A DNA stretch of 64,000 nucleotides from an uncultured Blautia sp. (GCA_937900135.1 CALCDJ010000045.1:1-64000), one strand, 5' to 3'. Shown: positions 26,929 to 35,805, counted from the first letter of the stretch. The notes: generated from the letters alone by a model not told the origin. A program made the numbers and translations.

Positions 26929-26957
26929 TTGACACCCCAGGACAATTGTGCTAAAGT
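26929..26957 (+). promoter_or_regulatory. Promoter of the DUF2325 leader
   Basis: TTGACA at 26929-26934 and TAAAGT at 26952-26957 with a 17-base spacer. Transcription would start about 130 bases ahead of the gene, leaving room for the hairpin at 26989-27047. Confidence 0.65.
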
Positions 26958-26988
26958 AAATTGCATAAAGTTAGTTGTAACAAACAAC

Positions 26989-27047
26989 AAAAGCGGAGCT
27001 GCTTTTTCTTTGTGAAAAAGGCTTACATGAGAGAAAGCCCCGCTTTT
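26989..27047 (+). other. Structured leader / attenuator candidate
   Basis: AAAAGCGG at 26989-26996 pairs perfectly with CCGCTTTT at 27040-27047, with GCT/AGC continuing the stem after one mismatch; inside is a second stem, GCTTTTTC with GAAAAAGGC at 27001-27022. U-rich sequence (CTTTATTTTT) follows to 27057, so the hairpin can act as an intrinsic terminator. It lies between a good promoter and the DUF2325 gene. Confidence 0.55.
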
Positions 27048-27062
27048 CTTTATTTTTAAAAG

Positions 27063-27076
27063 TTAGTCTAAACTAA
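27063..27076. promoter_or_regulatory. DtxR/MntR-like operator
   Basis: TTAGTCTAAACTAA is a 12-of-14 palindrome resembling the core of metal-repressor boxes of the DtxR family (TTAGGTTAGNCTAACCTAA, from memory). It directly precedes the ribosome site of the DUF2325 gene. A looser GTTAGTTGTAAC lies at 26970-26981, near the expected transcription start. Confidence 0.4.
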
Positions 27077-27096
27077 TATAAAAGGAGATGACAAAA

Positions 27097-27390
27097 ATGA
27101 GCGTTGTGATTGTAGGCGGTAACGAACGGATGGTATGTCAGTATGAGGATATCTGTAAAGGATATGGATGTAAGGCAAAGGTATTTGCCAAGGAAAAAGG
27201 CGCCATGAAGAAAAAAATCGGAGTACCGGATCTGCTGATTCTGTTTACCAATACAGTATCGCACAAAATGGTGAACTGTGCAGTGGAAGAAGCAAAGAAA
27301 AAATCCATTCCCGTATGTCGCTGCCACAGCAGCAGCGCAGCAGCTCTCGATGGAATTTTAAAGGAGTATTGTGAAAACTGTTTTTGTTAA
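27097..27390 (+). CDS. DUF2325 domain protein
   Basis: 97 residues from the ATG at 27097, 9 bases after AGGAG; the ATG at 27088 is too close to that site. The whole protein is one DUF2325 domain: SVVIVGGNERM at the start, LLILFTNTVSHKMVNCAVEEAKKKSIPVCRCHSSS and a cysteine-rich end (YCENCFC). In many Firmicutes such genes lie beside ferrous-iron transport genes, and the operator-like box fits metal control, but no feo gene is present in this window. Molecular function unknown. Confidence 0.8.
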   Translation: MSVVIVGGNERMVCQYEDICKGYGCKAKVFAKEKGAMKKKIGVPDLLILFTNTVSHKMVNCAVEEAKKKSIPVCRCHSSSAAALDGILKEYCENCFC

Positions 27391-27467
27391 GTCCGTCAGG
27401 AAAAAGAAAGAGAATCAGGGACTTCCTTGTATATTTCTACAATTTTTTATGGAAATGAAAGAAATAC

Positions 27468-27496
27468 TTGCAAAATTCGCTGTTTTTCAATAAAAT
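27468..27496 (+). promoter_or_regulatory. Promoter of the aspartate kinase gene
   Basis: TTGCAA at 27468-27473 and TAAAAT at 27491-27496 with a 17-base spacer, 50 bases ahead of the start codon. No lysine riboswitch fits in the remaining leader. Confidence 0.6.
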
Positions 27497-27546
27497 AGGA
27501 ACATACTTTATAGTGGTAAAGAGAAAAAGCAGTGAGGAGCAGGATT

Positions 27547-28866
27547 ATGAAAAAAGTAGTGAAATTTGGAGGAAGTTCTCTGGCCAATGCAGAACAGTTT
27601 CAGAAGGTAGGAGAGATTATCAGAAGTGAGGAGAGCAGACGTTATGTGGTTCCGTCTGCGCCAGGCAAACGGTTTGACGGGGATACCAAGGTGACAGACC
27701 TTCTGTATGGCTGTTATGACGCTGCAGTAAAAGGGGAAGCCTTTGAACAAAAACTGGAAGAAATCAAGGAGCGGTATTATGAAATCATCCGTGGTTTGAA
27801 GATGGAACTTTCACTGGAAGAAGAATTTGCGCAGATTGGGCAGGATTTTCAGGCGCAGGCAGGAGTGGAATATGCAGCTTCCCGTGGGGAGTTTTTAAAT
27901 GGAAAGGTGATGGCTGCGTACTTAGGCTATGAATTTGTGGATGCGGCAACAGTGATTCGTTTTGATAAGAATGGAAATTTTGATCCGGTAAAAACCGACA
28001 AACTTCTCTCAAAAAGACTGGCGAAGTGTGAACAAGCAGTAATTCCGGGCTTTTATGGTGCCTGTGAGGATGGAACCATAAAGACCTTTTCCAGAGGTGG
28101 TTCCGATGTGACTGGTTCTCTGGTAGCCAAGGCAATCCAGGCGGATTTATATGAAAACTGGACAGACGTATCAGGTTTCCTTGTTACGGATCCAAGAATT
28201 GTGGATCGGCCTGCTGTGATTGAAACCATCACTTACCGGGAACTTCGGGAGCTTTCTTATATGGGCGCTACAGTGCTTCATGAAGAAGCAATCTTCCCGG
28301 TACGGAAGGAAGGGATCCCCATCAATATCCGTAACACCAACCGTCCAGAGGATAAGGGAACATTTATTGTGGAGAGCACCTGCAAAAAACCAAAGTATGT
28401 GATTACAGGAATTGCAGGAAAGAAGGGCTTCTGTTCCATAAACATTGAAAAATCCATGATGAACAGCGAAATCGGTTTTGGCCGTAAGGTACTCCAGGTG
28501 TTTGAGGATAATCAGATCAGTTTTGAACATGTGCCCTCTGGCATTGATACCATGACAGTGTATGTACATCAGGACGAGTTTGAAGAGAAGGAGCAGCAGG
28601 TGGTGGCCGGCATTCATCGGGCAGTTCAGCCGGATTTTGTGGAAATGGAATCGGATTTGGCTCTGATTGCAGTGGTGGGCCGTGGAATGAAGTCACAGCG
28701 TGGAACAGCCGGAAGGATTTTTTCAGCTCTGGCGCATGCCAACGTAAACGTAAAAATGATCGACCAGGGCTCCAGTGAGCTGAATATTATCATCGGTGTG
28801 GAAAATCGTGATTTTGAGACGGCAGTAAAGGCTATTTATGATATTTTTGTCATGACACAGATCTGA
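27547..28866 (+). CDS. lysC: Aspartate kinase
   Basis: 439 residues. Phosphorylates aspartate in the first step toward lysine, threonine and methionine. Kinase domain: KFGGSSLA at the N-terminus, VIPGFYGA, FSRGGSDVTG, and ENWTDVSGFLVTDPRIV; two ACT domains follow from about residue 300 (GIAGKKGFCSINIEKSMM and ALIAVVGRGMKSQRGTAGRIFSALAHANVNVKMIDQG), which bind the feedback amino acid. ATG 27547 is 7 bases after GAGGAG. The PSAPGKRFDGDTKVTD segment is typical of the clostridial monofunctional enzyme. It is alone, not in a biosynthetic operon. Confidence 0.93.
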   Translation: MKKVVKFGGSSLANAEQFQKVGEIIRSEESRRYVVPSAPGKRFDGDTKVTDLLYGCYDAAVKGEAFEQKLEEIKERYYEIIRGLKMELSLEEEFAQIGQDFQAQAGVEYAASRGEFLNGKVMAAYLGYEFVDAATVIRFDKNGNFDPVKTDKLLSKRLAKCEQAVIPGFYGACEDGTIKTFSRGGSDVTGSLVAKAIQADLYENWTDVSGFLVTDPRIVDRPAVIETITYRELRELSYMGATVLHEEAIFPVRKEGIPINIRNTNRPEDKGTFIVESTCKKPKYVITGIAGKKGFCSINIEKSMMNSEIGFGRKVLQVFEDNQISFEHVPSGIDTMTVYVHQDEFEEKEQQVVAGIHRAVQPDFVEMESDLALIAVVGRGMKSQRGTAGRIFSALAHANVNVKMIDQGSSELNIIIGVENRDFETAVKAIYDIFVMTQI

Positions 28867-29029
28867 TCTGTATGGTGTCTGCTCTTTATTCAGCCTGAAA
28901 AAACTTAAAAAAACGTTCAAATTTAGCCAAAATTCTTCAAAAAGCATTAGATTTTTAAACGAAGTTCCCATTTTTTGGAAGAGATTTTTGTTTAAAATGT
29001 GGAAAAATGTAACGAAAATTTGAAGCCCC

Positions 29030-29058
29030 TTGACATTCACTTTTCAAAATGCCAAAAT
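29030..29058 (+). promoter_or_regulatory. Possible promoter of the HPr-like gene
   Basis: TTGACA at 29030-29035 with CAAAAT 17 bases later; the -10 is poor. The gap 28867-29159 otherwise shows only AT-rich sequence without a clear hairpin. Confidence 0.4.
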
Positions 29059-29159
29059 ACGGTCAGATAAAATGATTGTTTGTGAATGCATTTTATCGAG
29101 AAAACGATTGGTTTGTAGAGATGGATGATACTGCTGATTGAGAATAGGAGGCTGAAACA

Positions 29160-29387
29160 ATGACGGAGCATCAGATCAGACTAAATGCTACGGAAGACGT
29201 AAAAGAGTTTGTAAACGCGGCAAGCAAATGTGATTTTGACATTGATATCTTTTACAACAGAATTATTATTGATGCAAAATCTATTTTGGGAATCCTGAGC
29301 ATGGACCTGACGAAAGTTTTAACCGTGAAATGCTACGGAGAAGACCAGAAATTCAATAAAACCATTGCAAAATTTGCAGTAGCATAG
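29160..29387 (+). CDS. HPr-like protein without the phosphorylatable histidine
   Basis: 75 residues with the HPr fold pattern. In HPr the N-terminal motif around His15 reads G-x-H-A-R-P; here the equivalent stretch is LNATEDVKEFV, with no histidine, so phosphotransfer from enzyme I is not possible. The region around HPr Ser46 is kept as AKSILGILSMDL with Ser41. This matches the logic of Crh in Bacillus, a regulatory HPr variant phosphorylated only on serine by HPr kinase. A role in carbon catabolite control is inference. AGGAGG precedes the ATG. No PTS gene is adjacent. Confidence 0.8.
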   Translation: MTEHQIRLNATEDVKEFVNAASKCDFDIDIFYNRIIIDAKSILGILSMDLTKVLTVKCYGEDQKFNKTIAKFAVA

Positions 29388-29461
29388 TATAGTAAAATAC
29401 AGAAGAAGCAAAAAAGGTGCGCACAGAGGTGTGCACCTTCTTTCGTATAACAGGAGAAATT

Positions 29462-31816
29462 ATGAAAAAACCAATCGTCCGCATTTCCGTAAGGAATCTG
29501 GTGGAATTTATATTGCAAAGCGGGGATCTGGACAACCGCAGAAATACCATGGACAAAGAAGCCATGCAGAAAGGCAGCCGTCTGCACAGAAAAATACAGA
29601 AACAGATGGGAAGCCAATATCGTCCGGAGGTATCCCTGAAACGGGAAACAGAATATGAAGATGTCATCCTGGTTGTGGAGGGCCGGGCAGATGGAATCCA
29701 GACAGAAGGGGATGGAGTACTCATAGACGAGATCAAAGGAATCTATGGAGATCCTCAGCTTTTGGAAGCACCGATACCGGTTCATCGTGCCCAGGCCCTT
29801 TGTTATGCACGGATTTACGGTGAGATGGAACAACTGGATAAAATCGTGGTTCAGATGACGTATGCCAATCTGGATACAGAACAGATCCGACGCTTTCGGG
29901 AAGAACTTTCCATGGAATATCTTGTGAACTGGTATCAGGAGCTTACCGATGCCTACCACAAATGGATCTCTTATCAGCTGCGCTGGAAGAAGGAACGGAA
30001 CCGTTCCATGGAAGGACTGGAATTTCCCTTTCCTTACCGGGAGGGGCAGAGAAAAATGGTTTCCAGTGTGTATCATTCCATTGTCAGCGAAAAACAGATT
30101 TTTATTCAGGCGCCTACTGGAGTGGGAAAAACCATGTCCACTATTTTTCCGGCAGTACGGGCTGTGGGAGAGGGAAAGGGAGAAACGATTTTTTATCTCA
30201 CTGCAAAGACCATTACCAGAACTGTGGCCCAGGAGGCATTTTCTATTTTACGGGAACGGGGACTTCGGTTTAAGACGATCACCATTACCGCCAAGGAAAA
30301 AATGTGTTTTCTGGAAAAGGCAGAATGCAATCCCGAGGCATGTCCCTATGCAAAAGGCCATTTTGACCGTGTCAACGAAGCGGTTTATCAGCTTTGGACT
30401 ACAGAAGAGAACTTTGATCGGGACTGCATTTTAGAGCAGGCAGAAAAATGGAAGGTCTGTCCTTTTGAAATGTGCCTGGATCTGTCCGTGTGGATGGATG
30501 GTGTGATCTGCGATTATAATTATGCGTTTGACCCCAATGTGCATCTGAAGCGCTTTTTTGGAGAGGAGAGCCGGGGAAAGTACATTTTTCTCATTGATGA
30601 GGCGCATAATCTGGCAGAAAGGGGACGGGAGATGTACAGCGCCTCCATCTGTAAAGAGGAAGTGCTGGAAGTAAAGAAACGGGTGAAGCCCTTTTGGCCA
30701 AAGCTGGCCAGAGCCCTGGAAAAGGTCAATAAATTGCTTCTGGAACTGAAAAAAGAGTGCGACAGGTATCAGATTCAGGAAAACCAGGGGGTAATGCCTC
30801 TGTATCTGATGCAGGTTATGGGCGAAATGGAACAGATGCTGGAGGAACCGCCAAGAGAAGGCATAGCAGACGAAATCTTGGATTTCTATTTTTCTGTCCG
30901 TGATTTTTTAAATATTTCCGAACTGGTGGATGAAAACTATGTGATCTACACAGAACAGGGAGAGGATGGACGGTTTCGTCTGAAGCTTTTTTGTGTAAAT
31001 CCGGCAGAGAATTTAAAAGCATATCTGGAAAAGGGAATCAGTGCAGTGTTTTTTTCTGCGACCCTTCTTCCTCTTACCTATTATCGGAAACTGTTAAGCT
31101 GCCGGGAAGATGATTACGGGATCTACGTACCTTCTCCCTTTGACCGGGAAAAACGGTGTATTCTCACTGGAGTGGATGTGAGCAGCCGTTATACCAGAAG
31201 AAATTATGAAGAATATCGGAAACTTGCAGCCTATATTGCCCGGATGGCCTGGCAGAAAAAGGGAAACTACATGGTGTTTTTTCCTTCCTACAAGTTAATG
31301 GAAGAGGTACGTCAGGTTTATGAAGAAGAGTTTTCTGTGGACTGGGTACACTGTATTTCTCAGACGGCATCCATGGATGAACGGGTCCGGGAGGAATTTC
31401 TGGAGGAATTTCAGGAGCGGGAGAAAACCCTGATTGGCTTCTGTGTCATGGGAGGAGTTTTTTCAGAAGGGATCGATCTCATAGGAAAACGTCTTATAGG
31501 TGTTGCTATTGTGGGAACCGGGATTCCGCAGATCAGTCATGAACGTGAGATTTTAAAAGAGTTTTACGATAAAAAGGGAGAAAACGGTTTTGATTATGCC
31601 TACCGTTTTCCGGGAATGAATAAGGTTTTGCAGGCAGCAGGAAGAGTAATCCGTACCCAGGAGGATGTGGGTTGCATCCTTCTTCTGGATGAACGGTTTT
31701 CTGAGGGAGAATATCAGAGATTGTTCCCACTGGAATGGGAAGATCGTAAGAGATGTACCCTTCACAATGTAGAGGGATTTCTGAAAACTTTTTGGGAAAA
31801 ATATCTTGACAGATAG
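29462..31816 (+). CDS. RecB-like nuclease / XPD-DinG helicase fusion
   Basis: 784 residues from ATG 29462 (CAGGAG upstream). The first ~170 residues look like a PD-(D/E)XK nuclease of the RecB/Cas4 type: GSRLHRKIQKQMG, GRADGI with the Asp, IDEIKG with Glu-x-Lys, and HRAQALCYARIY. Then follows an SF2 helicase of the DinG/XPD class: Walker A APTGVGKT, four cysteines (MCFLEKAECNPEACPY and VCPFEMC) that would bind a 4Fe-4S cluster, DEAH box LIDEAHN, and C-terminal motifs FFSATLLPL, GVFSEGIDL and QAAGRVIRT. Likely acts on damaged or branched DNA. The domain pairing is known in Firmicutes; substrate not established. Confidence 0.88.
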   Translation: MKKPIVRISVRNLVEFILQSGDLDNRRNTMDKEAMQKGSRLHRKIQKQMGSQYRPEVSLKRETEYEDVILVVEGRADGIQTEGDGVLIDEIKGIYGDPQLLEAPIPVHRAQALCYARIYGEMEQLDKIVVQMTYANLDTEQIRRFREELSMEYLVNWYQELTDAYHKWISYQLRWKKERNRSMEGLEFPFPYREGQRKMVSSVYHSIVSEKQIFIQAPTGVGKTMSTIFPAVRAVGEGKGETIFYLTAKTITRTVAQEAFSILRERGLRFKTITITAKEKMCFLEKAECNPEACPYAKGHFDRVNEAVYQLWTTEENFDRDCILEQAEKWKVCPFEMCLDLSVWMDGVICDYNYAFDPNVHLKRFFGEESRGKYIFLIDEAHNLAERGREMYSASICKEEVLEVKKRVKPFWPKLARALEKVNKLLLELKKECDRYQIQENQGVMPLYLMQVMGEMEQMLEEPPREGIADEILDFYFSVRDFLNISELVDENYVIYTEQGEDGRFRLKLFCVNPAENLKAYLEKGISAVFFSATLLPLTYYRKLLSCREDDYGIYVPSPFDREKRCILTGVDVSSRYTRRNYEEYRKLAAYIARMAWQKKGNYMVFFPSYKLMEEVRQVYEEEFSVDWVHCISQTASMDERVREEFLEEFQEREKTLIGFCVMGGVFSEGIDLIGKRLIGVAIVGTGIPQISHEREILKEFYDKKGENGFDYAYRFPGMNKVLQAAGRVIRTQEDVGCILLLDERFSEGEYQRLFPLEWEDRKRCTLHNVEGFLKTFWEKYLDR

Positions 31817-31833
31817 AAAAAATGCTGTATACT
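31806..31833 (+). promoter_or_regulatory. Promoter of glmS
   Basis: TTGACA at 31806-31811 overlaps the helicase stop; TATACT at 31828-31833 after a 16-base spacer. The ~70-base leader is too short for a glmS ribozyme. Confidence 0.65.
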
Positions 31834-31911
31834 TTACTGAGTTAAAACACTGAAAATGCAAAAAAAGAAACTGATTGTGCAAATGAAAGAAGGACAACAG
31901 GAGGGAACGAC

Positions 31912-33738
31912 ATGTGTGGAATTGTAGGGTATATTGGCAGACAACAGGCAGCGCCTATTCTTCTGGAGGGACTTTCCAGGCTGGAATACCGTGGGTATGA
32001 TTCAGCAGGAATTGCTGTATTTGACGGAGAAAGACTTCAGACAGAAAAGGTGATGGGGCGCCTGAAGGGACTAAAGGAACTGACTCATGACGGAGCAACA
32101 ATGAGGGGGACTTCCGGAATTGGACATACCCGCTGGGCAACCCATGGCTGTCCTTCCAATACAAATGCACATCCTCATTTTAATAAAGAGCATTCCATTG
32201 TGGTGGTACACAATGGAATTATTGAGAATTACGGGAAACTTAAGAAAAAACTGGAAGACAAAGGGTATGAGTTTGTCTCAGAGACAGATACAGAGGTGCT
32301 GGTACATCTGCTCACAGAATATTATCAGGGTGATCCGGTTGCTGCTATGGAAAAGGTGATGCATCGTGTGGAAGGCTCTTATGCGCTGGGCATTATGTTT
32401 GTGGATCATCCTCATCATATTTATGCTGCGCGGAAGGACAGCCCGCTGATCATTGGAACCAGCGAAGACGGGAATTTCATTGCTTCAGATGTTCCGGCCA
32501 TTTTGCAATATACAAGGAATGTATATTATATGCAGAATGAAGAAATTGCCTGCCTGTCCATGGAACATATCCGGTTTTATAACATTGACGGGGAACCACT
32601 GAAGAAAGAGACCACAACCATTGACTGGGATGTGGATGCAGCAGAAAAGGGCGGTTATGAGCATTTTATGCTGAAGGAAATATACGAACAGCCCAAGGCA
32701 GTGCGGGATACCATTAGCCCAAGACTGAAGGACAATGACATTTGCATTCAGGAACTGGGCATGAGTGACGAAGAGATCCGGGCTTTGAAAAAAATCAGTA
32801 TCGTTGCCTGTGGCTCAGCGTATCATGTGGGCGTGACGGCCAAATATGTGATTGAAGAACTGGCCAGGATACCGGTAGAAGTAGATCTGGCCAGTGAGTA
32901 CCGATATCGAAATCCCATATTTGAAGAAGGGATGTTGACCGTTGTTATCAGCCAGTCCGGAGAAACTGCAGATTCCCTTGCAGCTCTTCGGGAAGCAAAG
33001 GCGCATCATTGTCCGGTGCTTGGAATTGTGAATGTGGTGGGAAGCTCCATAGCCAGAGAAGCAGATCAGGTGATGTATACCTGGGCAGGACCGGAGATTT
33101 CAGTAGCCACGACCAAGGCCTACAGCACTCAGCTGGCAGCTGTGTATCTTCTGGCGCTTTTGTTTGCCCGGGTTCGCAAAACCATCAGCGAGGAGGAATT
33201 CCAGAAGCTGAAAGGAGAACTGGAGCAGCTGCCGGAGCAGATGGAAAGTCTTCTTGGGATGAAAGAAAAAATTCAGAGATTTGCCAACCGGTATCTGGCA
33301 GCAGATCATATGTTTTTTATTGGAAGGGGCATAGACTATGCCATTTCTCTGGAAGGTTCTCTGAAGCTGAAGGAGATTTCCTATATCCATTCAGAGGCAT
33401 ACGCAGCAGGGGAGCTGAAGCATGGAACGATTTCTTTGATCGAAGACAACACGCTGGTGGTTGCGGTAGCCACACAGGAACAGTTATATCCGAAGACCAT
33501 CAGCAATATTGTGGAAGTAAAAACAAGAGGCGCTTTTGTGATGGCAATCACTAATCTGGGCCATAAGGAAATAGAAAAAACAGCTGATTATGTATTCTAT
33601 ATCCCTAAAACAAGTTCTTACTTTACCAATTCCCTGGCAATCATCCCGCTGCAGCTTTTCGGTTATTACGTATCTCTGGGCAGAGGTCTGGATGTGGATA
33701 AACCAAGAAATCTGGCAAAATCTGTGACAGTGGAATAA
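31912..33738 (+). CDS. glmS: Glutamine-fructose-6-phosphate aminotransferase (isomerizing)
   Basis: 608 residues. Makes glucosamine-6-phosphate for peptidoglycan from fructose-6-phosphate and glutamine. Catalytic Cys2 in MCGIVGYIG; glutaminase landmarks GRLKGL, GHTRWATHG and HNGIIENY; two SIS domains (IVACGSAYHVG, VVISQSGETADSLAALREAK and FIGRGIDYAISLEGSLKLKEISYIHSEAY); C-terminal PRNLAKSVTVE ends as in all family members. AGGAGGGAACGAC precedes the ATG. It opposes NagA metabolically. Confidence 0.97.
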   Translation: MCGIVGYIGRQQAAPILLEGLSRLEYRGYDSAGIAVFDGERLQTEKVMGRLKGLKELTHDGATMRGTSGIGHTRWATHGCPSNTNAHPHFNKEHSIVVVHNGIIENYGKLKKKLEDKGYEFVSETDTEVLVHLLTEYYQGDPVAAMEKVMHRVEGSYALGIMFVDHPHHIYAARKDSPLIIGTSEDGNFIASDVPAILQYTRNVYYMQNEEIACLSMEHIRFYNIDGEPLKKETTTIDWDVDAAEKGGYEHFMLKEIYEQPKAVRDTISPRLKDNDICIQELGMSDEEIRALKKISIVACGSAYHVGVTAKYVIEELARIPVEVDLASEYRYRNPIFEEGMLTVVISQSGETADSLAALREAKAHHCPVLGIVNVVGSSIAREADQVMYTWAGPEISVATTKAYSTQLAAVYLLALLFARVRKTISEEEFQKLKGELEQLPEQMESLLGMKEKIQRFANRYLAADHMFFIGRGIDYAISLEGSLKLKEISYIHSEAYAAGELKHGTISLIEDNTLVVAVATQEQLYPKTISNIVEVKTRGAFVMAITNLGHKEIEKTADYVFYIPKTSSYFTNSLAIIPLQLFGYYVSLGRGLDVDKPRNLAKSVTVE

Positions 33739-33799
33739 AGGAATTGCAGTTCTCCCGAAAACAAGGTATACTTTCTCTACTGAAAAAAAGGAGAAACCT

Positions 33800-35272
33800 A
33801 TGAAAAATACAAAATGGAACAAGAGATGGAAGCTTTTGTGTACGGCTTTTGGTATTCTCACAGCCAGCGTAAATGTTTCCGGAGCAGAGAAAGATGTTCT
33901 TCTTTCGGTAGAGGGAGAAGCGCAGATTCGGGAAATTTCAGATGGATCCGGTACCTATCTGCTGAAAAGCGATGGGTTTTACTGCCTCAAGGCAGATGGA
34001 AGCAAAGATCAGAAGCCTGCTGTGCATTATTTCGATCATCTGGAAATAGATGGTACTGTTTTTAACGGTTATTATTATCATGATGCAGAAGGAAGATTTC
34101 AAAGTGCTTCCCCCCATGTGGAACAGTTGAAGAATCTTACCATTGCACAGGGGACAGAGGAGTATGCCTGGAACCGTACCTTTGACGGGTATTATATGGT
34201 CAACAATCTGGGCAGGCTTACAGCAGCGCCGCAGATTCGATATATGGATCAGCTGGTGATGAATGGAACCGCATTTCAGGGATATTATTATTTTGACGAA
34301 TATGGGAGAATGACAACAGAGCCTGGAATCCATTATATTGAAATGACCTCCAATGGCCAGATGTTTCAGGGAAATTACTACTTCGGCGGTCCCAATGGCG
34401 TTCTGGAGCAGAAGGCAGGTATGACAGAAGAGGGATTTCCTGTGGATGAAACAGGAAAGGTAGGCGCTTTGGAGGATTTGGGAATGGATACGCTCCATCC
34501 CCTTCTGGAGCAAATGCTTTCCGGGTATCAGGGAACGTGGAGCGTTTATGTCAAGGATATGAATACCGGGGAGAAATTTGCAGTCAATAACCAGCAGATG
34601 TATTCTGCAAGTCTGATCAAAACCTTTGTGATGGCAAAGACCTACGAAAATATGGAAACAGTTCTTTCTAATGAAGGAAAACGAATGAACAAATCTCCGG
34701 AAGACCCGGCGGTACAGGCAAAGGTAGAGGGACTTCTGGAGAATATGATTACTGTCAGTGACAATGAGTCTTATAATGAGCTGATTCGTCTTCAGACGGA
34801 AACGCACGATTTTCTCAAAGGGGCCCAGGAAGTCAATACCTATCTGGAAAAGGAAGGATATAAAGAAACTACGGTGCAGCATACCCTTGCGCCTTCCGCT
34901 TCCCCTTCCGTGGGACTGGGAGGAAATAATAAAACCTCTGTGGAGGACTGTGGAAAGATTCTGGAGAAGATTTATCAGGGAAAATGTGTCAGTAAGGAGG
35001 CCTCCGAAAAGATGCTGGAATTGCTTCTGAACCAGAAAAAAACCTGGAAAATTCCAGAAGGCATCAGCGGAGACATTAAAATTGCCAATAAAACAGGGGA
35101 GACAGATAAGGATCAGCATGACATTGCCATTGTGTACGGCCCAAAAACAACGTATATTGTGTGTGTGATGTCAGAAGACTTCCCCAATGAGGCGGAAGCC
35201 ATCAAAAACATTCAGGAAGTCTCCAAGGTGGTATATAATTATCTGAATCTGGGAGAAGTGACAGATGGCTGA
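33800..35272 (+). CDS. Secreted class A beta-lactamase-like serine hydrolase with wall-binding-like repeats
   Basis: 490 residues. A signal peptide with a positively charged start (KWNKRWK) and a cleavage area near VSGAEK. Residues ~30-220 contain repeats of the aromatic type FNGYYYHDAEGRF, FDGYYMVNNLGRL, FQGYYYFDEYGRM and FQGNYYFGGPNGVL, resembling glucan- or choline-binding repeats. From ~235 a class A beta-lactamase/transpeptidase-like domain has SASLIKTF (Ser-x-x-Lys), SDNESYNEL (Ser-Asp-Asn) and ANKTGET (Lys-Thr-Gly). The Glu166 position cannot be identified with certainty. It could be a beta-lactamase relative or a wall enzyme; drug resistance is not implied. Confidence 0.82.
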   Translation: MKNTKWNKRWKLLCTAFGILTASVNVSGAEKDVLLSVEGEAQIREISDGSGTYLLKSDGFYCLKADGSKDQKPAVHYFDHLEIDGTVFNGYYYHDAEGRFQSASPHVEQLKNLTIAQGTEEYAWNRTFDGYYMVNNLGRLTAAPQIRYMDQLVMNGTAFQGYYYFDEYGRMTTEPGIHYIEMTSNGQMFQGNYYFGGPNGVLEQKAGMTEEGFPVDETGKVGALEDLGMDTLHPLLEQMLSGYQGTWSVYVKDMNTGEKFAVNNQQMYSASLIKTFVMAKTYENMETVLSNEGKRMNKSPEDPAVQAKVEGLLENMITVSDNESYNELIRLQTETHDFLKGAQEVNTYLEKEGYKETTVQHTLAPSASPSVGLGGNNKTSVEDCGKILEKIYQGKCVSKEASEKMLELLLNQKKTWKIPEGISGDIKIANKTGETDKDQHDIAIVYGPKTTYIVCVMSEDFPNEAEAIKNIQEVSKVVYNYLNLGEVTDG

Positions 35273-35310
35273 AAAAACCAGATGGAACATAGAAAACAAA
35301 AATATTTTGC

Positions 35311-35337
35311 TTGACGCTAAAATTTTTTTGATATAAA
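35311..35337 (+). promoter_or_regulatory. Promoter of the RidA gene
   Basis: TTGACG at 35311-35316 and TATAAA at 35332-35337; the spacer of 15-16 bases is short. Confidence 0.45.
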
Positions 35338-35413
35338 ATAAAGACAGAAAACCGCAGAGGCCAAAAGGCAGAATCAGCGGAAAAAAAGAGAATGTATGAA
35401 GGGAGATTTTACC

Positions 35414-35791
35414 ATGAAAGTAGTTTACACAGACAAAGCTCCGGCAGCCATCGGACCATATTCACAGGCCATGATCTTAAATGACGTGCTGTTCACATCA
35501 GGACAGATTCCGGTAGATCCGGCAACTGGCGAACTGGCTGGAGAAACCATCGAGGCACAGGCAGAACAGGTTATGAAAAATCTGGATGCAGTACTCACTG
35601 AGGCTGGCACAGATTTTGCACACGCAGTGAAGACCACCTGCTTCCTGGCAGATATGGGAGATTTTGCAGCTTTCAATGAAATTTATGCAAAATATTTTGT
35701 AAATAAACCGGCACGTTCCTGCGTAGCAGTGAAGACATTACCGAAAAATGTTCTCTGCGAGGTAGAAGTGATCGCTGCTATCGAAAAATAA
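35414..35791 (+). CDS. RidA family reactive intermediate deaminase
   Basis: 125 residues from ATG 35414, 8 bases after AGGGAGA; the upstream ATG at 35396 lacks a site. The Rid fold hydrolyses reactive enamines/imines from PLP enzymes such as threonine dehydratase. Hallmarks: AIGPYSQAM, FTSGQIPVDP, TIEAQAEQVMKNLDAVL, FLADMGDFAAFNEIY and the catalytic Arg in PARSCVAVKTLP. Terminator follows at 35806. Confidence 0.95.
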   Translation: MKVVYTDKAPAAIGPYSQAMILNDVLFTSGQIPVDPATGELAGETIEAQAEQVMKNLDAVLTEAGTDFAHAVKTTCFLADMGDFAAFNEIYAKYFVNKPARSCVAVKTLPKNVLCEVEVIAAIEK

Positions 35792-35805
35792 TTCAAAGCA
35801 GACAG

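Noticed and set aside
31834..31911. glmS ribozyme upstream of glmS
   Set aside because: The leader after the promoter is about 70 bases and shows no double-pseudoknot arms.
33938..35119. Open frame of 393 codons on the - strand
   Set aside because: Antisense to the beta-lactamase-like gene, which has clear motifs; no start signal.
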